A stretch of 64,000 nucleotides of DNA from Chryseobacterium fluminis (GTDB lineage Bacteria; Bacteroidota; Bacteroidia; Flavobacteriales; Weeksellaceae): contig NZ_CP111121.1 in NCBI RefSeq assembly GCF_026314945.1, positions 434,001 to 498,000 on the forward strand. Reading direction: 5' to 3'. The stretch's first letter is position 1; each line of letters opens with the position of its first letter. The translations under genes were made by a program, and so were the position numbers. This document shows positions 25,783-33,757 of the stretch, piece after piece. The notes beneath the pieces are model-generated. The model did not search any database and was not told the DNA's origin. It saw only the letters and a list, made by a program, of their open reading frames with translations.

Positions 25783-26937
25783 ATGAGCAGAGACAATAAT
25801 TCAGGAAAACCAAAAAGACCAAGAACTTCAACAAGAAATAATTCTGATGATTCTCGTGCTTCTAGATCCGGAAATTCTTCAGGATCTAAACCTTTCAAAA
25901 AACCATTCCCAAAGGCCGGAGAGAGAAATTCTGATTCAAAAAGAAGTGGTGACACAAGTTACCAGGCCCGTATGGATAAGAAATTTGGAAAAACCGAACA
26001 AGAGCCTTTTATTACCAATCCGGGTGAGGAAAAGAAGCCATTTGCCAAATCTGCTCCGAAAAGAGGAGGAAGCAGACCAACAAAAAGTTTTGACACCAGA
26101 GATAAATATGAAAGAGGCAGTTTAAAATACGGAAGAAGGCCGGGAAGCGGAGATGACAGAAATCAGGATGGCGCAAAATCTTTTGTGCAGAAAAGAAGAC
26201 TGAATAAAATAGAGAAAGATATTCATAAAGATACAATCCGTCTTAATAAATATATTGCCAATTCCGGAATCTGCAGCAGGAGAGAAGCAGACGAATTAAT
26301 CACTCAGGGACTTGTAGAAGTTAACGGAAAAGTGGTTACGGAGATGGGATACCAGGTTCAGAAAGTGGATAAGGTGGTTTTTGACGGACAGAATATTACT
26401 CCTGAAAAGCCGGTGTATGTACTTTTAAATAAACCCAAAGGATATATTTCCACTACTAAGGATGACAAAGCAAGAAAAACGGTGATGGATTTAGTTGCTA
26501 ATGCTTCTCCTTACCGTGTTTTTCCGGTAGGTAGACTGGACCGTTCTACAACCGGAGTAATTCTTTTGACGAATGACGGGCACATGACCAAAAAATTAAC
26601 GCATCCGTCATTTGATGCCAAAAAGATTTATCATGTGACGCTGGATAAGAAACTGACGAACGAAGACATGAAGCTGATTGCTGAAGGTATCCGTCTGGAT
26701 GAAGGAATAGCGGTAGTGGATCAGATCTCTTTTATCGAAGGAAAACCAAAGAATGAGATCGGAATAGAAATCCACATCGGCTGGAACCGTGTGATCAGAA
26801 GGATTTTCCAAAGATTAGGATACGAAGTAGAGGCATTAGACAGAGTTATGTTTGCAGGATTAACGAAGAAGAACATCAAAAGAGGACACTGGAGAATTCT
26901 TACAGAACTGGAAGTGAATAATCTGAAAATGCTTTAA
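25783..26937 (+). CDS. S4-domain pseudouridine synthase (RsuA/RluB family) with long basic N-terminal tail
   Basis: This enzyme converts a uridine in ribosomal RNA to pseudouridine. The first 130 or so residues are a low-complexity, Lys/Arg/Ser-rich tail, probably disordered and RNA-binding. An S4 domain follows (IRLNKYIANSGICSRREADELI, about 147-205), then the catalytic domain with the active-site Asp in VGRLDRSTTGVILLTNDG and the IHIGWNRVIRRIFQRLGYEV segment near the C terminus. It is most like RluB, which modifies 23S rRNA, but an RsuA or RluF role cannot be excluded. The start is the ATG at 25783; upstream codons lie in the promoter. Confidence 0.88.
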   Translation: MSRDNNSGKPKRPRTSTRNNSDDSRASRSGNSSGSKPFKKPFPKAGERNSDSKRSGDTSYQARMDKKFGKTEQEPFITNPGEEKKPFAKSAPKRGGSRPTKSFDTRDKYERGSLKYGRRPGSGDDRNQDGAKSFVQKRRLNKIEKDIHKDTIRLNKYIANSGICSRREADELITQGLVEVNGKVVTEMGYQVQKVDKVVFDGQNITPEKPVYVLLNKPKGYISTTKDDKARKTVMDLVANASPYRVFPVGRLDRSTTGVILLTNDGHMTKKLTHPSFDAKKIYHVTLDKKLTNEDMKLIAEGIRLDEGIAVVDQISFIEGKPKNEIGIEIHIGWNRVIRRIFQRLGYEVEALDRVMFAGLTKKNIKRGHWRILTELEVNNLKML

Positions 26938-27015
26938 CAGTGATAAGTGATGAGTGATGAATTTTACCATTGCTCATAATTTGATCCCTTATAAAGTTTA
27001 TTTTGAGCTTAAAAT

Positions 27016-27052
27016 AAAAAAAGACGTAGAGACTGACTTCTACGTCTTTTTT
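27016..27052. terminator. Terminator shared by the pseudouridine synthase gene and pncA
   Basis: A 14-bp perfect stem (AAAAAAGACGTAGA with TCTACGTCTTTTTT) and an 8-base loop lie between two convergent genes, with T-runs on both strands. Confidence 0.85.
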
Positions 27053-27082
27053 ATGTGAGTTCTTTTATTAACTGAAAAAGAA

Positions 27083-27688
27083 TTAACCTAAAACGGTTAC
27101 CCCTTTCTGGATCATTTCATAAATCGCATCTCTGCCATTATCCGGTTTTACGTTGACAGCGCGTGTTCCGTTGAAATGAAGGCAGGTTACATATCCGTTG
27201 GCCACAGCATCGGTACAGGTAAATTTCACGCAGTAATCCATCGCAAGACCTACGATTTCCACCAGCTGAATTTCGTGATATTTTAAGAAATCATCCAACC
27301 CGGTTTTCATAAAGTGATTATTATCCTGAAAACCGCTGTATGAATCAATTTCAGTATTTTTTCCTTTTTGTACAATGTGCGTCACCTTATCTCTGTTCAG
27401 ATCTTTATGGAACTCGGCTCCGGAGGTTCCCTGAACACAGTGATCCGGCCACATAAACTGCGGTACACCATTTAAAATAATGCTTTCTCCGATTTTCCTG
27501 CCATTATTGCTGGCGAAACTTTTATGATTGGAAGGATGCCAGTCCTGTGTTAAAATGATCTGATCATACTCATTATCTTCCATGAGGAGATTAATATAGG
27601 GAATCACTTCATTCGCTCCCGGAACTGCTAATGCACCACCTTCGCAAAAATCATTCTGTACATCTACGACGATTAACGCTTTTTTCAT
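27083..27688 (-). CDS. pncA: Nicotinamidase
   Basis: PncA hydrolyses nicotinamide to nicotinate for NAD salvage. The 201 residues start MKKALIVVDVQNDFCEGGALAV, giving the catalytic Asp. The metal ligands are in TQDWHPSNHKSF, the catalytic Lys is in VQKGKNTEIDSYSGF, and the nucleophilic Cys is in GLAMDYCVKFTCTDA. Upstream open codons (to 27766) are not supported by homology, so the ATG at 27686-27688 is chosen. It is a single-gene unit. Confidence 0.93.
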   Translation of the reverse strand: MKKALIVVDVQNDFCEGGALAVPGANEVIPYINLLMEDNEYDQIILTQDWHPSNHKSFASNNGRKIGESIILNGVPQFMWPDHCVQGTSGAEFHKDLNRDKVTHIVQKGKNTEIDSYSGFQDNNHFMKTGLDDFLKYHEIQLVEIVGLAMDYCVKFTCTDAVANGYVTCLHFNGTRAVNVKPDNGRDAIYEMIQKGVTVLG

Positions 27689-27905
27689 ATTTTGATTTCT
27701 CGAATTTTTGATAAAAATATAAAAACTATTCTTCAAAAATATATCCAAATTAAAAATGTCGGACAAAAAGGCATTGACAGCGATAACTCTGGCTGATGTT
27801 TTATCAACCTTAAAAAGCAGCTAGAGATGGTAAAGTATCTTTATCTGTTTAACAAAATTTTTACAGCCTGATGTTAATTTTCAGATAAACCAAATGCCAA
27901 TAGCT

Positions 27906-27913
27906 TATCTTTG
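27906..27913 (+). promoter_or_regulatory. -7 promoter element of the DEAD-box helicase gene
   Basis: TATCTTTG fits TAnnTTTG and lies 18 bases before the ATG. It overlaps an in-frame TTG at 27911, which is therefore not the start. Confidence 0.55.
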
Positions 27914-27931
27914 CACCAAATAAGTATTTTT

Positions 27932-29074
27932 ATGTCATTTGAGTCTTTAGGATTATCACACCATATTATTCGCTCGGTTAACAAGCTAGGCTATCTTAAG
28001 CCATTTCCTATTCAGGAGCAGGCTGTTCCTGTGATCTTACAAGGGAAGGATCTGATGGGTATTGCACAGACCGGATCCGGAAAAACCGCCTGTTTTGTGA
28101 TGCCGATATTAGAAAAATTACAGAATGGAGAAGTAAAAAAGGACCGTAATGTTCAGGTGCTGATATTGGTACCAACCCGTGAACTGGCCATCCAGATCGA
28201 TGAGGTTTTCAGGGCGTTTACAGAAAATCTGAAGCGTGAGATCCGTACCATGGCTGTATATGGTGGAGTTTCAATTAATCCGCAGATGAAAGGCCTTTTT
28301 GGCGTGGAAGTTCTAATTGCCACACCGGGACGTTTGCTGGATTTGATAGATCATAACGCGTTAAGTATTTCAGAAATTCAGCATTTGGTGATTGATGAAG
28401 CAGATAAAATGTTTCAGCTGGGATTTGAGGAGGAAATGAATAAACTGTTTTCCTTAATGCCGGTGATAAAACAGACCACTTTATTTTCAGCTACGCTCAA
28501 TGATAAAGTTTCTGAGATGAAGGAACGTTTAGCGATTGACCCGGTGATCATTGAGATCAGGAAACAGGAAGTGGAAATTGATCATATCGAACAGCTGGCT
28601 TATCATGTTTCTCCGGAAAACAAAGGACCTTTTCTGCGTTATCTGATCAAAGAAAAAAAAGTGGAGAAAGCACTGATCTTTGTTTCATCTACCAGAGCTG
28701 CGGATAATTTAGTCGAAAAACTGAAAAAAAACAAAATAAAAGCGGTGGCTATTCACAGCCAGAAATCGCAGGGTGCCCGTAGAAATAATCTGGAAGAATT
28801 CAGGGTAAATGGTGCTCAGATCTTAGTCGCTACCGACTTAATTGGCCGTGGTATCCACATTGATGCGCTGCCTTGTGTCATCAACTATGAATTACCACGC
28901 TCCCCTTTAGATTATGTTCACCGGATCGGAAGAACAGGCCGTGCCCATGAAAAGGGGACTGCCATCAGCATTCTTACGGATGATGAATTACAGCACTTCA
29001 GGGTCATTCAAAAGAAAATGGGAAAGAGGGTAACTTTACAGCGAACGGAAGGCATTGACCTACATGGTTATTAA
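27932..29074 (+). CDS. DEAD-box RNA helicase
   Basis: This ATP-dependent RNA helicase has 380 residues and all core motifs in order: the Q motif (FPIQEQAVPVIL), Walker A AQTGSGKT, PTRELA, TPGRLLD, DEAD in VIDEADKMF, SAT, and the second RecA domain with HRIGRTGRAHEKG. The C-terminal extension is short, so it is a minimal helicase of the RhlE/CsdA group, acting in ribosome assembly or RNA decay, often in the cold. The ATG at 27932 is the start. It is followed by a clear terminator. Confidence 0.93.
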   Translation: MSFESLGLSHHIIRSVNKLGYLKPFPIQEQAVPVILQGKDLMGIAQTGSGKTACFVMPILEKLQNGEVKKDRNVQVLILVPTRELAIQIDEVFRAFTENLKREIRTMAVYGGVSINPQMKGLFGVEVLIATPGRLLDLIDHNALSISEIQHLVIDEADKMFQLGFEEEMNKLFSLMPVIKQTTLFSATLNDKVSEMKERLAIDPVIIEIRKQEVEIDHIEQLAYHVSPENKGPFLRYLIKEKKVEKALIFVSSTRAADNLVEKLKKNKIKAVAIHSQKSQGARRNNLEEFRVNGAQILVATDLIGRGIHIDALPCVINYELPRSPLDYVHRIGRTGRAHEKGTAISILTDDELQHFRVIQKKMGKRVTLQRTEGIDLHGY

Positions 29075-29093
29075 TCAGCCCACTTCATCATAC

Positions 29094-29125
29094 AAGCTTC
29101 AGTCTAACAGAACTGAAGCTTTTTT
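29094..29125 (+). terminator. Terminator of the DEAD-box helicase gene
   Basis: AAGCTTCAGT and ACTGAAGCTT form a perfect 10-bp stem with an 8-base loop followed by a T-run. Confidence 0.85.
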
Positions 29126-29224
29126 AATGATGAATTTAAACTTCAGTTCTGTCAGAATCAGTGTTTTTTTGATACATTTACAAAAGATGATTTCCTGTGA
29201 TATAACAGAATTAAAACGAATATA

Positions 29225-29761
29225 ATGAGCGATTTAGAAAAAAAGAAATTTCCGATAGGTCCGTTTGAGGCTCCTGAAAACATCTGTGACATCATGCTTG
29301 ATGAGCATATAAAAGTGATCAGGGATTTTCCGGGCAGATTAAAAAATCTTATCGAGGATTTTTCAGATGATCAGTTAGACACTCCGTATCGTGAAGGCGG
29401 ATGGACCGTAAGACAGCTCGTGAATCATCTTGCGGACAGCCACATCAACAGTTTTATGCGTTTTAAACTGGCTTTAACCGAAGAGAACCCTACCATAAAA
29501 CCCTACGATGAAGCCCGATGGGCTGAATTGCAGGACAGCATCAATATGCCTGTAAAACCTGCGATGAGAATGATTAAAGGAACTCATCAGAGATGGGTGG
29601 CATTGCTTAAAAGCTTAACCAACAAACAGTTCGAAAGAACGTTTAATCATCCTGAACATCGTAAAAGCAATAATCTGAGATTTTATCTGGCGATGTATGC
29701 CTGGCATTGCAACCATCATTATGCCCACATCGAAAACCTGAAAACCGAAAGAGGCTGGTGA
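29225..29761 (+). CDS. YfiT/BstA-like bacillithiol S-transferase family protein (DinB fold)
   Basis: This 178-residue DinB-like helical protein closely matches the YfiT group, metal-dependent enzymes thought to join bacillithiol to electrophiles for detoxification. The diagnostic features are the N-terminal KFPIGPFEAPENI, the YREGGWTVRQLVNHLADSHINSFMR segment and the C-terminal His cluster in YAWHCNHHYAHIE, which supply the His ligands of the metal site. Its stop overlaps the GTG start of the next gene. The operon continues with DUF1569 and a YtxJ-like protein, which supports a bacillithiol role. Confidence 0.87.
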   Translation: MSDLEKKKFPIGPFEAPENICDIMLDEHIKVIRDFPGRLKNLIEDFSDDQLDTPYREGGWTVRQLVNHLADSHINSFMRFKLALTEENPTIKPYDEARWAELQDSINMPVKPAMRMIKGTHQRWVALLKSLTNKQFERTFNHPEHRKSNNLRFYLAMYAWHCNHHYAHIENLKTERGW

Positions 29762-30216
29762 GAAAAACACTTCACAACCGCTTGTTTTTTGAAGAGATAG
29801 TAACCCGTATTTCCAGACTTTCAGAAAATTCCTCAGGAAAATGGGGGAAAATGAATGCCGCCCAGATGCTCAGACATTGTGACCTTGTTCTGCAGATTGC
29901 CTTGAAAAAGATTGATATTCCGAAGATTAATCCTCTTTTTGAAGCCATAGGATTTTTAACGAAAAAAGAAATGCAGATTTTCAATAACGGAATTCCCAGA
30001 AATATGCCTACTTTTCAAAAACTAATCATTAATTTTGAGTGTGATTTTAATGATTCCAGAAAAGGCTTGCTGAAAACACTGGAAGAGTATTGGTTTGCTT
30101 ATCAGAACAATAATCTGCCTGACAGGCATGTTCTTTTTGGAAAGATGAGAGAAAAAGACTGGGGATTTTTGGAATATAAACATCTTCACCATCACCTAAA
30201 ACAATTTAAAGTATGA
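29758..30216 (+). CDS. DUF1569 family protein
   Basis: This protein of about 152 residues belongs to the DUF1569 group, another DinB-like four-helix family without a proven function. GKWGKMNAAQMLRHCDLVLQIAL and FGKMREKDWGFLEYKHLHHHLKQF near the C terminus match the family pattern and offer candidate His ligands. The start is the GTG at 29758 overlapping the preceding stop (GTGA). The frame is open further upstream, but that part encodes the preceding gene's end in another frame. It overlaps the next gene by 4 bases. Confidence 0.78.
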   Translation: MRKTLHNRLFFEEIVTRISRLSENSSGKWGKMNAAQMLRHCDLVLQIALKKIDIPKINPLFEAIGFLTKKEMQIFNNGIPRNMPTFQKLIINFECDFNDSRKGLLKTLEEYWFAYQNNNLPDRHVLFGKMREKDWGFLEYKHLHHHLKQFKV

Positions 30217-30590
30217 GTTTTTTTGATAAAATATTTGGCGGTAAGCAGGAAGATTCTGAACAGAAATCTTTTTGGAAAAATATAGAAAATGAAGAAGATC
30301 TGAAGGCTGCTATTGAAGCCTCTTATCAACATAAAATCGGTATTTTCAAACATTCGACAAGCTGCTTTATCAGTAAGACGGTCTTGAGAAATTTTGAAAA
30401 AGAACTTGAAGGACAGGACGGAAATCCGGTAGTTTACTATCTGGACCTGCTGGCTCACCGGCCTCTTTCCAATAAGATTGCAGAAGATTTCGGGATCCGG
30501 CACGAAAGTCCGCAATTCATCGTCTTGGAAAACGGAAAAGCCATTAACAATGCTTCTCACCAGGATATTTCCTTAAGCCAGCTTGTATAA
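30213..30590 (+). CDS. ytxJ: YtxJ/BrxC-like monothiol bacilliredoxin
   Basis: YtxJ (BrxC) is a thioredoxin-fold protein that removes bacillithiol from mixed disulfides. The 125 residues show the active-site cysteine in KHSTSCFISKTVLRNF, the YYLDLLAHRPLSNKIAEDFGIRHESPQFIVL core with its cis-proline, and the closing HQDISLSQL. It follows DUF1569 with an ATGA overlap, and the Crp/Fnr regulator starts 4 bases after its stop. Together these point to a bacillithiol redox operon. Confidence 0.85.
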   Translation: MSFFDKIFGGKQEDSEQKSFWKNIENEEDLKAAIEASYQHKIGIFKHSTSCFISKTVLRNFEKELEGQDGNPVVYYLDLLAHRPLSNKIAEDFGIRHESPQFIVLENGKAINNASHQDISLSQLV

Positions 30591-30594
30591 GAGA

Positions 30595-31191
30595 ATGAAA
30601 AATATTAATAATTACCTGGCAAAAGTCCTGGACGTCCCTCTGGAAAAGGTAAATCTTTGCAGTTTACATTATGAAGTGAAAAAGATCCCTAAAAACCAAT
30701 TTGTTTTACAATATGGTGAGGTCTGCAGACATATTTATTTTGTAGAAAAAGGGCTTTTGAAAATGTATTCTATTGATAAAAACGGGAAGGAACATATTAT
30801 ACAGTTTGCTCCGGAGAGCTGGCTGATTTCAGACCGGAGCAGTCTTTACTTTAATGAAAAATCCATTTATTATATCGAAGCGGTAGAAGATTCTGAAATT
30901 CTTATGCTGCATCCGGATTTTATCAGTAAGCTGGTCGGAGAGTTTCCAAACAGTCTTGAAAAAAGTGATATTCTGGTCCAGAAACATATTAAAAGCCTTC
31001 AGGACAGGATCAATTCTTTACTGGGGGAGACCGCAGAAGAACGTTACATGAAATTCATCAGGATGTATCCTGATCTGCTGTTAAGGGTTCCCCAATGGAT
31101 GATCGCTTCTTATCTTGGAATCACTCCTGAAAGCTTAAGCAGGGTCAGAAAAGAACTGGCCCGGAAAAATTTTGTTACGGACAATAAATAA
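30595..31191 (+). CDS. Crp/Fnr family transcriptional regulator, last gene of the bacillithiol operon
   Basis: This 198-residue protein has a cyclic-nucleotide-binding-like sensor domain (about residues 20-120: VLQYGEVCRHIYFVEKGLLKMYSIDKNGKEHIIQF) and a C-terminal winged helix (WMIASYLGITPESLSRVRKEL). No cysteine cluster for an Fnr iron-sulfur centre is present, so the signal is unknown. The ATG at 30595 is chosen over an open TTG 12 bases upstream. It is co-directional with and 4 bases behind ytxJ, and may report on thiol state or control nearby genes. FNR-like palindromes in the window are possible targets. Confidence 0.85.
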   Translation: MKNINNYLAKVLDVPLEKVNLCSLHYEVKKIPKNQFVLQYGEVCRHIYFVEKGLLKMYSIDKNGKEHIIQFAPESWLISDRSSLYFNEKSIYYIEAVEDSEILMLHPDFISKLVGEFPNSLEKSDILVQKHIKSLQDRINSLLGETAEERYMKFIRMYPDLLLRVPQWMIASYLGITPESLSRVRKELARKNFVTDNK

Positions 31192-31380
31192 GCAAAGGAA
31201 CGGAACCGGAAGAATGATGTTACAATATCTGTTCTCAGCGTTCTGTCGATAGGTAATCTATTCTGTGGCAACGGTTGATTTCGTGATTTCCCTTAATAAT
31301 GTAAACGTATAGTCAGCGGAATAATGAAAGGCAGTATCTTTATGGTGCAGAACAATATCGTTTATAAAAAAATGTTTTAA

Positions 31381-31398
31381 ATATGATCAGAATCATAT
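31381..31398. promoter_or_regulatory. Candidate Crp/Fnr operator upstream of the lipoprotein gene
   Basis: ATATGATCAGAATCATAT is a perfect 7-bp inverted repeat with a 4-base spacer, containing the TGAT-N4-ATCA core of FNR-type boxes. Its centre lies about 42 bases before the transcription start predicted from the -7 element at 31419-31426, the classic position for an activating Crp/Fnr dimer. Confidence 0.5.
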
Positions 31399-31418
31399 CT
31401 GCCAGCAGTAGGTTTGTG

Positions 31419-31426
31419 TACTTTTG
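31419..31426 (+). promoter_or_regulatory. -7 promoter element of the lipoprotein gene
   Basis: TACTTTTG fits TAnnTTTG and would give a leader of about 55 bases. Confidence 0.45.
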
Positions 31427-31486
31427 GGCAGTCATAAAATTAAATATAAAAGATTTCTGACATTTCACATTACAAAAATAAATATT

Positions 31487-31744
31487 ATGAAAAACATCCT
31501 AACATTAGGCCTTGTCGCTGGCTTACTAGTCGTAAGTTGTAAAAAAAGTACTGAAAACAGTGTTGATTCAAATGTAGATACAGCTGCAGCTGATACAATG
31601 ACAACGATGCCTGCAACTACTGATACCGCAACTACTGCAACTACTGCTACAGCAGACACTGCTGTTTCTCCAACATCTAATTCTAAAATTAATGCTGCGA
31701 ACAGTGCACAGGATACCAGAGATACTGCTGTAACCAGAAAATAA
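31487..31744 (+). CDS. Small Thr/Ala-rich lipoprotein
   Basis: The 85-residue product starts MKNILTLGLVAGLLVVSCKKS, a lipoprotein signal with Cys18 as the lipid-modified residue. The mature part is low-complexity (Thr, Ala, Asp, Ser) with no fold apparent. Such short disordered lipoproteins sit in the outer or inner membrane; the function is unknown. The frame is open upstream to 31424, but the signal peptide fixes the start. A promoter and candidate Crp/Fnr box lie upstream and a terminator downstream, so it is a single-gene unit. Confidence 0.72.
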   Translation: MKNILTLGLVAGLLVVSCKKSTENSVDSNVDTAAADTMTTMPATTDTATTATTATADTAVSPTSNSKINAANSAQDTRDTAVTRK

Positions 31745-31764
31745 AGTATATTTTACTGCATTTA

Positions 31765-31798
31765 AAAATATCCACCTGAAAAGGCGGATATTTTTTTT
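31765..31798 (+). terminator. Terminator of the lipoprotein gene
   Basis: AAAATATCC-A-CCT pairs with AGG-C-GGATATTTT around a GAAA loop, followed by eight T residues. Confidence 0.85.
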
Positions 31799-32025
31799 GT
31801 TTTTATATTGATGAAATTAAGGAAATTAACACATTTTAACGTTTATAAGAATGAATACGGTTCACTTCTTGCAGAGGTTGTTTTCAGAGGAAAGTAGGAT
31901 CATTTAATGATCTTTTTAAGAAATTTCACATCATAAATGTTAAATTTTGAAATCACAAACAGATGATCATGTGCAGTTCATAAAAAAGAATTTTCAATGA
32001 GCTTTAATATAAAAACCATACAACT

Positions 32026-32640
32026 ATGAAAACAATAAGCTGCATGAAGATTGATGAAGATCTTCTGAAATCAAATGGCGGTGAAATTAAAAATTACAAT
32101 TCAAAGGATTTTATTTTTCGTAGCGGAGACAAACCTTTGTATTATTGGCAGATCGTCGAAGGAACAATAAAGCTTAACCACTATAATGAAGACGGAAAAG
32201 AGTTTGTTCATAATATTCTGGGAGAAAATCAGAGTTTTGGCGATGCATGCCTTTTTGTAGAGAAAACCTATCCGATGAATGCTTATACGCTTACCCCGTG
32301 TACTGTTATAAAACTACCCAAAAATAAGCTTTTTTCTATCCTCAAGGAAAACCCGGAAATTTCATTTGAGATGAACAGCTGCCTTTCTCACAGGGTATAT
32401 CATAAAATGATCATGATGCAGAGTATCGCATCGGCCAGTCCTGTTATCAGGATCAGAGGTTTGATGGATTATCTCAAAAGCTTTCAGGAGGATTGTTCCG
32501 CATTTTCTTTTCCTGTAAAGCTGACGCGACAGCAGATTGCTGACTTTACAGGACTGAGAGTGGAGACTGTAATCCGCACCCTTAAAAAAATGGAACAGGA
32601 AAATTCACTTAAGTTTGAAAAAAGAGTGATTTTTTTCTAA
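32026..32640 (+). CDS. Crp/Fnr family transcriptional regulator
   Basis: This 204-residue regulator has a cNMP-binding-like domain (about residues 20-125, FIFRSGDKPLYYWQIVEGTIKLNHYNEDGKEFVHNIL then NQSFGDACLF) and a Crp-type winged helix (LTRQQIADFTGLRVETVIRTLKKMEQE, about 165-190). The recognition helix RVETVIRTLKK resembles true Crp/Fnr proteins more than the divergent regulator at 30595 does. Seven codons in, a second ATG is possible. A CRP/HcpR-like palindrome lies 3 bases after its stop, so it may control the next unit. Confidence 0.87.
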   Translation: MKTISCMKIDEDLLKSNGGEIKNYNSKDFIFRSGDKPLYYWQIVEGTIKLNHYNEDGKEFVHNILGENQSFGDACLFVEKTYPMNAYTLTPCTVIKLPKNKLFSILKENPEISFEMNSCLSHRVYHKMIMMQSIASASPVIRIRGLMDYLKSFQEDCSAFSFPVKLTRQQIADFTGLRVETVIRTLKKMEQENSLKFEKRVIFF

Positions 32641-32642
32641 TA

Positions 32643-32658
32643 TGTGACTGTGGTCATA
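32643..32658. promoter_or_regulatory. Candidate Crp/Fnr-type operator after the regulator gene
   Basis: TGTGACTGTGGTCATA matches TGTGA-N6-TCACA with one mismatch. Its centre lies about 43 bases before the start predicted from a TATATTTG element at 32680-32687. Confidence 0.45.
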
Positions 32659-32679
32659 GTTATTTGATTTCTAATTGTT

Positions 32680-32687
32680 TATATTTG
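32680..32687 (+). promoter_or_regulatory. -7 promoter element between the Crp/Fnr gene and 32914
   Basis: TATATTTG fits TAnnTTTG. A start about 6 bases downstream would coincide with the ATG of a possible 45-codon ORF at 32693. Confidence 0.4.
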
Positions 32688-32692
32688 AGGTA

Positions 32693-32830
32693 ATGATAAT
32701 AAAAATTATAATTCCGTTTGTACTTTTTGGGATTATAATTTGTAATTCTTCACCTAGGAGTCGAGTTGTTGTGCAGTGCCAAATGCATACGGCAATGGGA
32801 AGAATTTATGCGGGCTGTCTATCGGTTTAG
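32693..32830 (+). CDS. Possible 45-residue secreted peptide
   Basis: This short open frame encodes MIIKIIIPFVLFGIIICNSS followed by about 25 residues with two further cysteines. The N terminus could be a signal peptide or membrane anchor. It is supported only by its place directly after a promoter element and by the signal-like start. No homologue is recognised and chance is a real alternative. Confidence 0.3.
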   Translation: MIIKIIIPFVLFGIIICNSSPRSRVVVQCQMHTAMGRIYAGCLSV

Positions 32831-32913
32831 AGATAACATAAGGAGGAGTTATTGTACATCATAAGCCTGATCCTGCTGTTCAAATAAAGTTATTCATCAT
32901 TCAAAATATCAAT

Positions 32914-33216
32914 ATGGATTGTAAGAGAATCGTGAGATCATTGAAACAGGATCAGTTCATCAAGGTGGACAATGCCGGGAAATGGTTTGAAGAAGGTTCT
33001 GCCATCTACGCCAAAGAAATAAAACAGAATATTTTTTTACTGTTTATTATTTTAAAAGATATAGAGATAGAGAATATTCAGGCGCTCATTGCCCATTTTG
33101 ACAGCTTCGGCAGTATCGGAATGAAGAAACCGGAGCAGGTGATGTTTTACCTTTCAATAAGGGACAAAGATGATCTGCATTATTTTGAAAAGTATATGAA
33201 AATTTCTGATAATTAA
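32914..33216 (+). CDS. Hypothetical protein, 100 residues
   Basis: A small, probably cytoplasmic alpha/beta protein beginning MDCKRIVRSLKQDQFIKVDN. It has one hydrophobic stretch (NIFLLFIILKDI) that is more likely a buried strand than a membrane segment. I do not recognise a family. It is 13 bases upstream of another hypothetical gene in the same direction, so the two probably form an operon behind the Crp/Fnr gene. Confidence 0.6.
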   Translation: MDCKRIVRSLKQDQFIKVDNAGKWFEEGSAIYAKEIKQNIFLLFIILKDIEIENIQALIAHFDSFGSIGMKKPEQVMFYLSIRDKDDLHYFEKYMKISDN

Positions 33217-33229
33217 TAAACGTAAAACT

Positions 33230-33607
33230 ATGATTTTTGAAAACGATACATTTATGGGTTCCGGCATGTATGATAAGAACAATGTGATTGAAAATGAATC
33301 GTTGTTTCCCGGTGTAATTAATTCATATGGAGTCACCGCATTTCTGATTAAGTCTTTAGAAAAAATAAAAAGCAATTCAAAATGTGAGATCATGAAAGAG
33401 GTGATCAACACCTATATTCAGGAGTATATTCTTCAAATAAGCACCTATCATAATGAATCAGCGGTTGTTCCGTCTGAAATGAATACTGAAATTGCTGTTG
33501 AAACTCCATCGTTTACCTTATATGCTAAAACAGCTTATTATAAAGTTCTCAAGGAGGAAGAGTATCTCACAAAGCTGCTCAGTTCATTAGAAAAGGACAA
33601 AGGATAA
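33230..33607 (+). CDS. Hypothetical protein, 125 residues
   Basis: The product begins MIFENDTFMGSGMYDKNN. It has a helical middle (AFLIKSLEKIKSNSKCEIMKEVINTYIQEYILQI) and a second helix near the C terminus. No signal peptide or known motif is visible. It lies in the same small operon as the 100-residue protein before it. The helical-pair pattern recalls small stress proteins, but no assignment can be made. Confidence 0.6.
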   Translation: MIFENDTFMGSGMYDKNNVIENESLFPGVINSYGVTAFLIKSLEKIKSNSKCEIMKEVINTYIQEYILQISTYHNESAVVPSEMNTEIAVETPSFTLYAKTAYYKVLKEEEYLTKLLSSLEKDKG

Positions 33608-33757
33608 CTCATCCTTAAATGGATCCGCTATGATGGTTACCGATTGAGAAAATAACTGTCTGAACAAAATATGACGATGTGTTTGAAAGCCAATGCGAAG
33701 CCGGATAATGCAGAATCAGTAAATTAAATAAACCACTCACCTTTAAATATTAAAATT

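Noticed and set aside
31898..31912. Palindrome GATCATTTAATGATC upstream of the Crp/Fnr gene at 32026
   Set aside because: The half-site spacing is one base, unlike Crp/Fnr boxes, and no promoter is nearby; it could be chance in AT-rich DNA.
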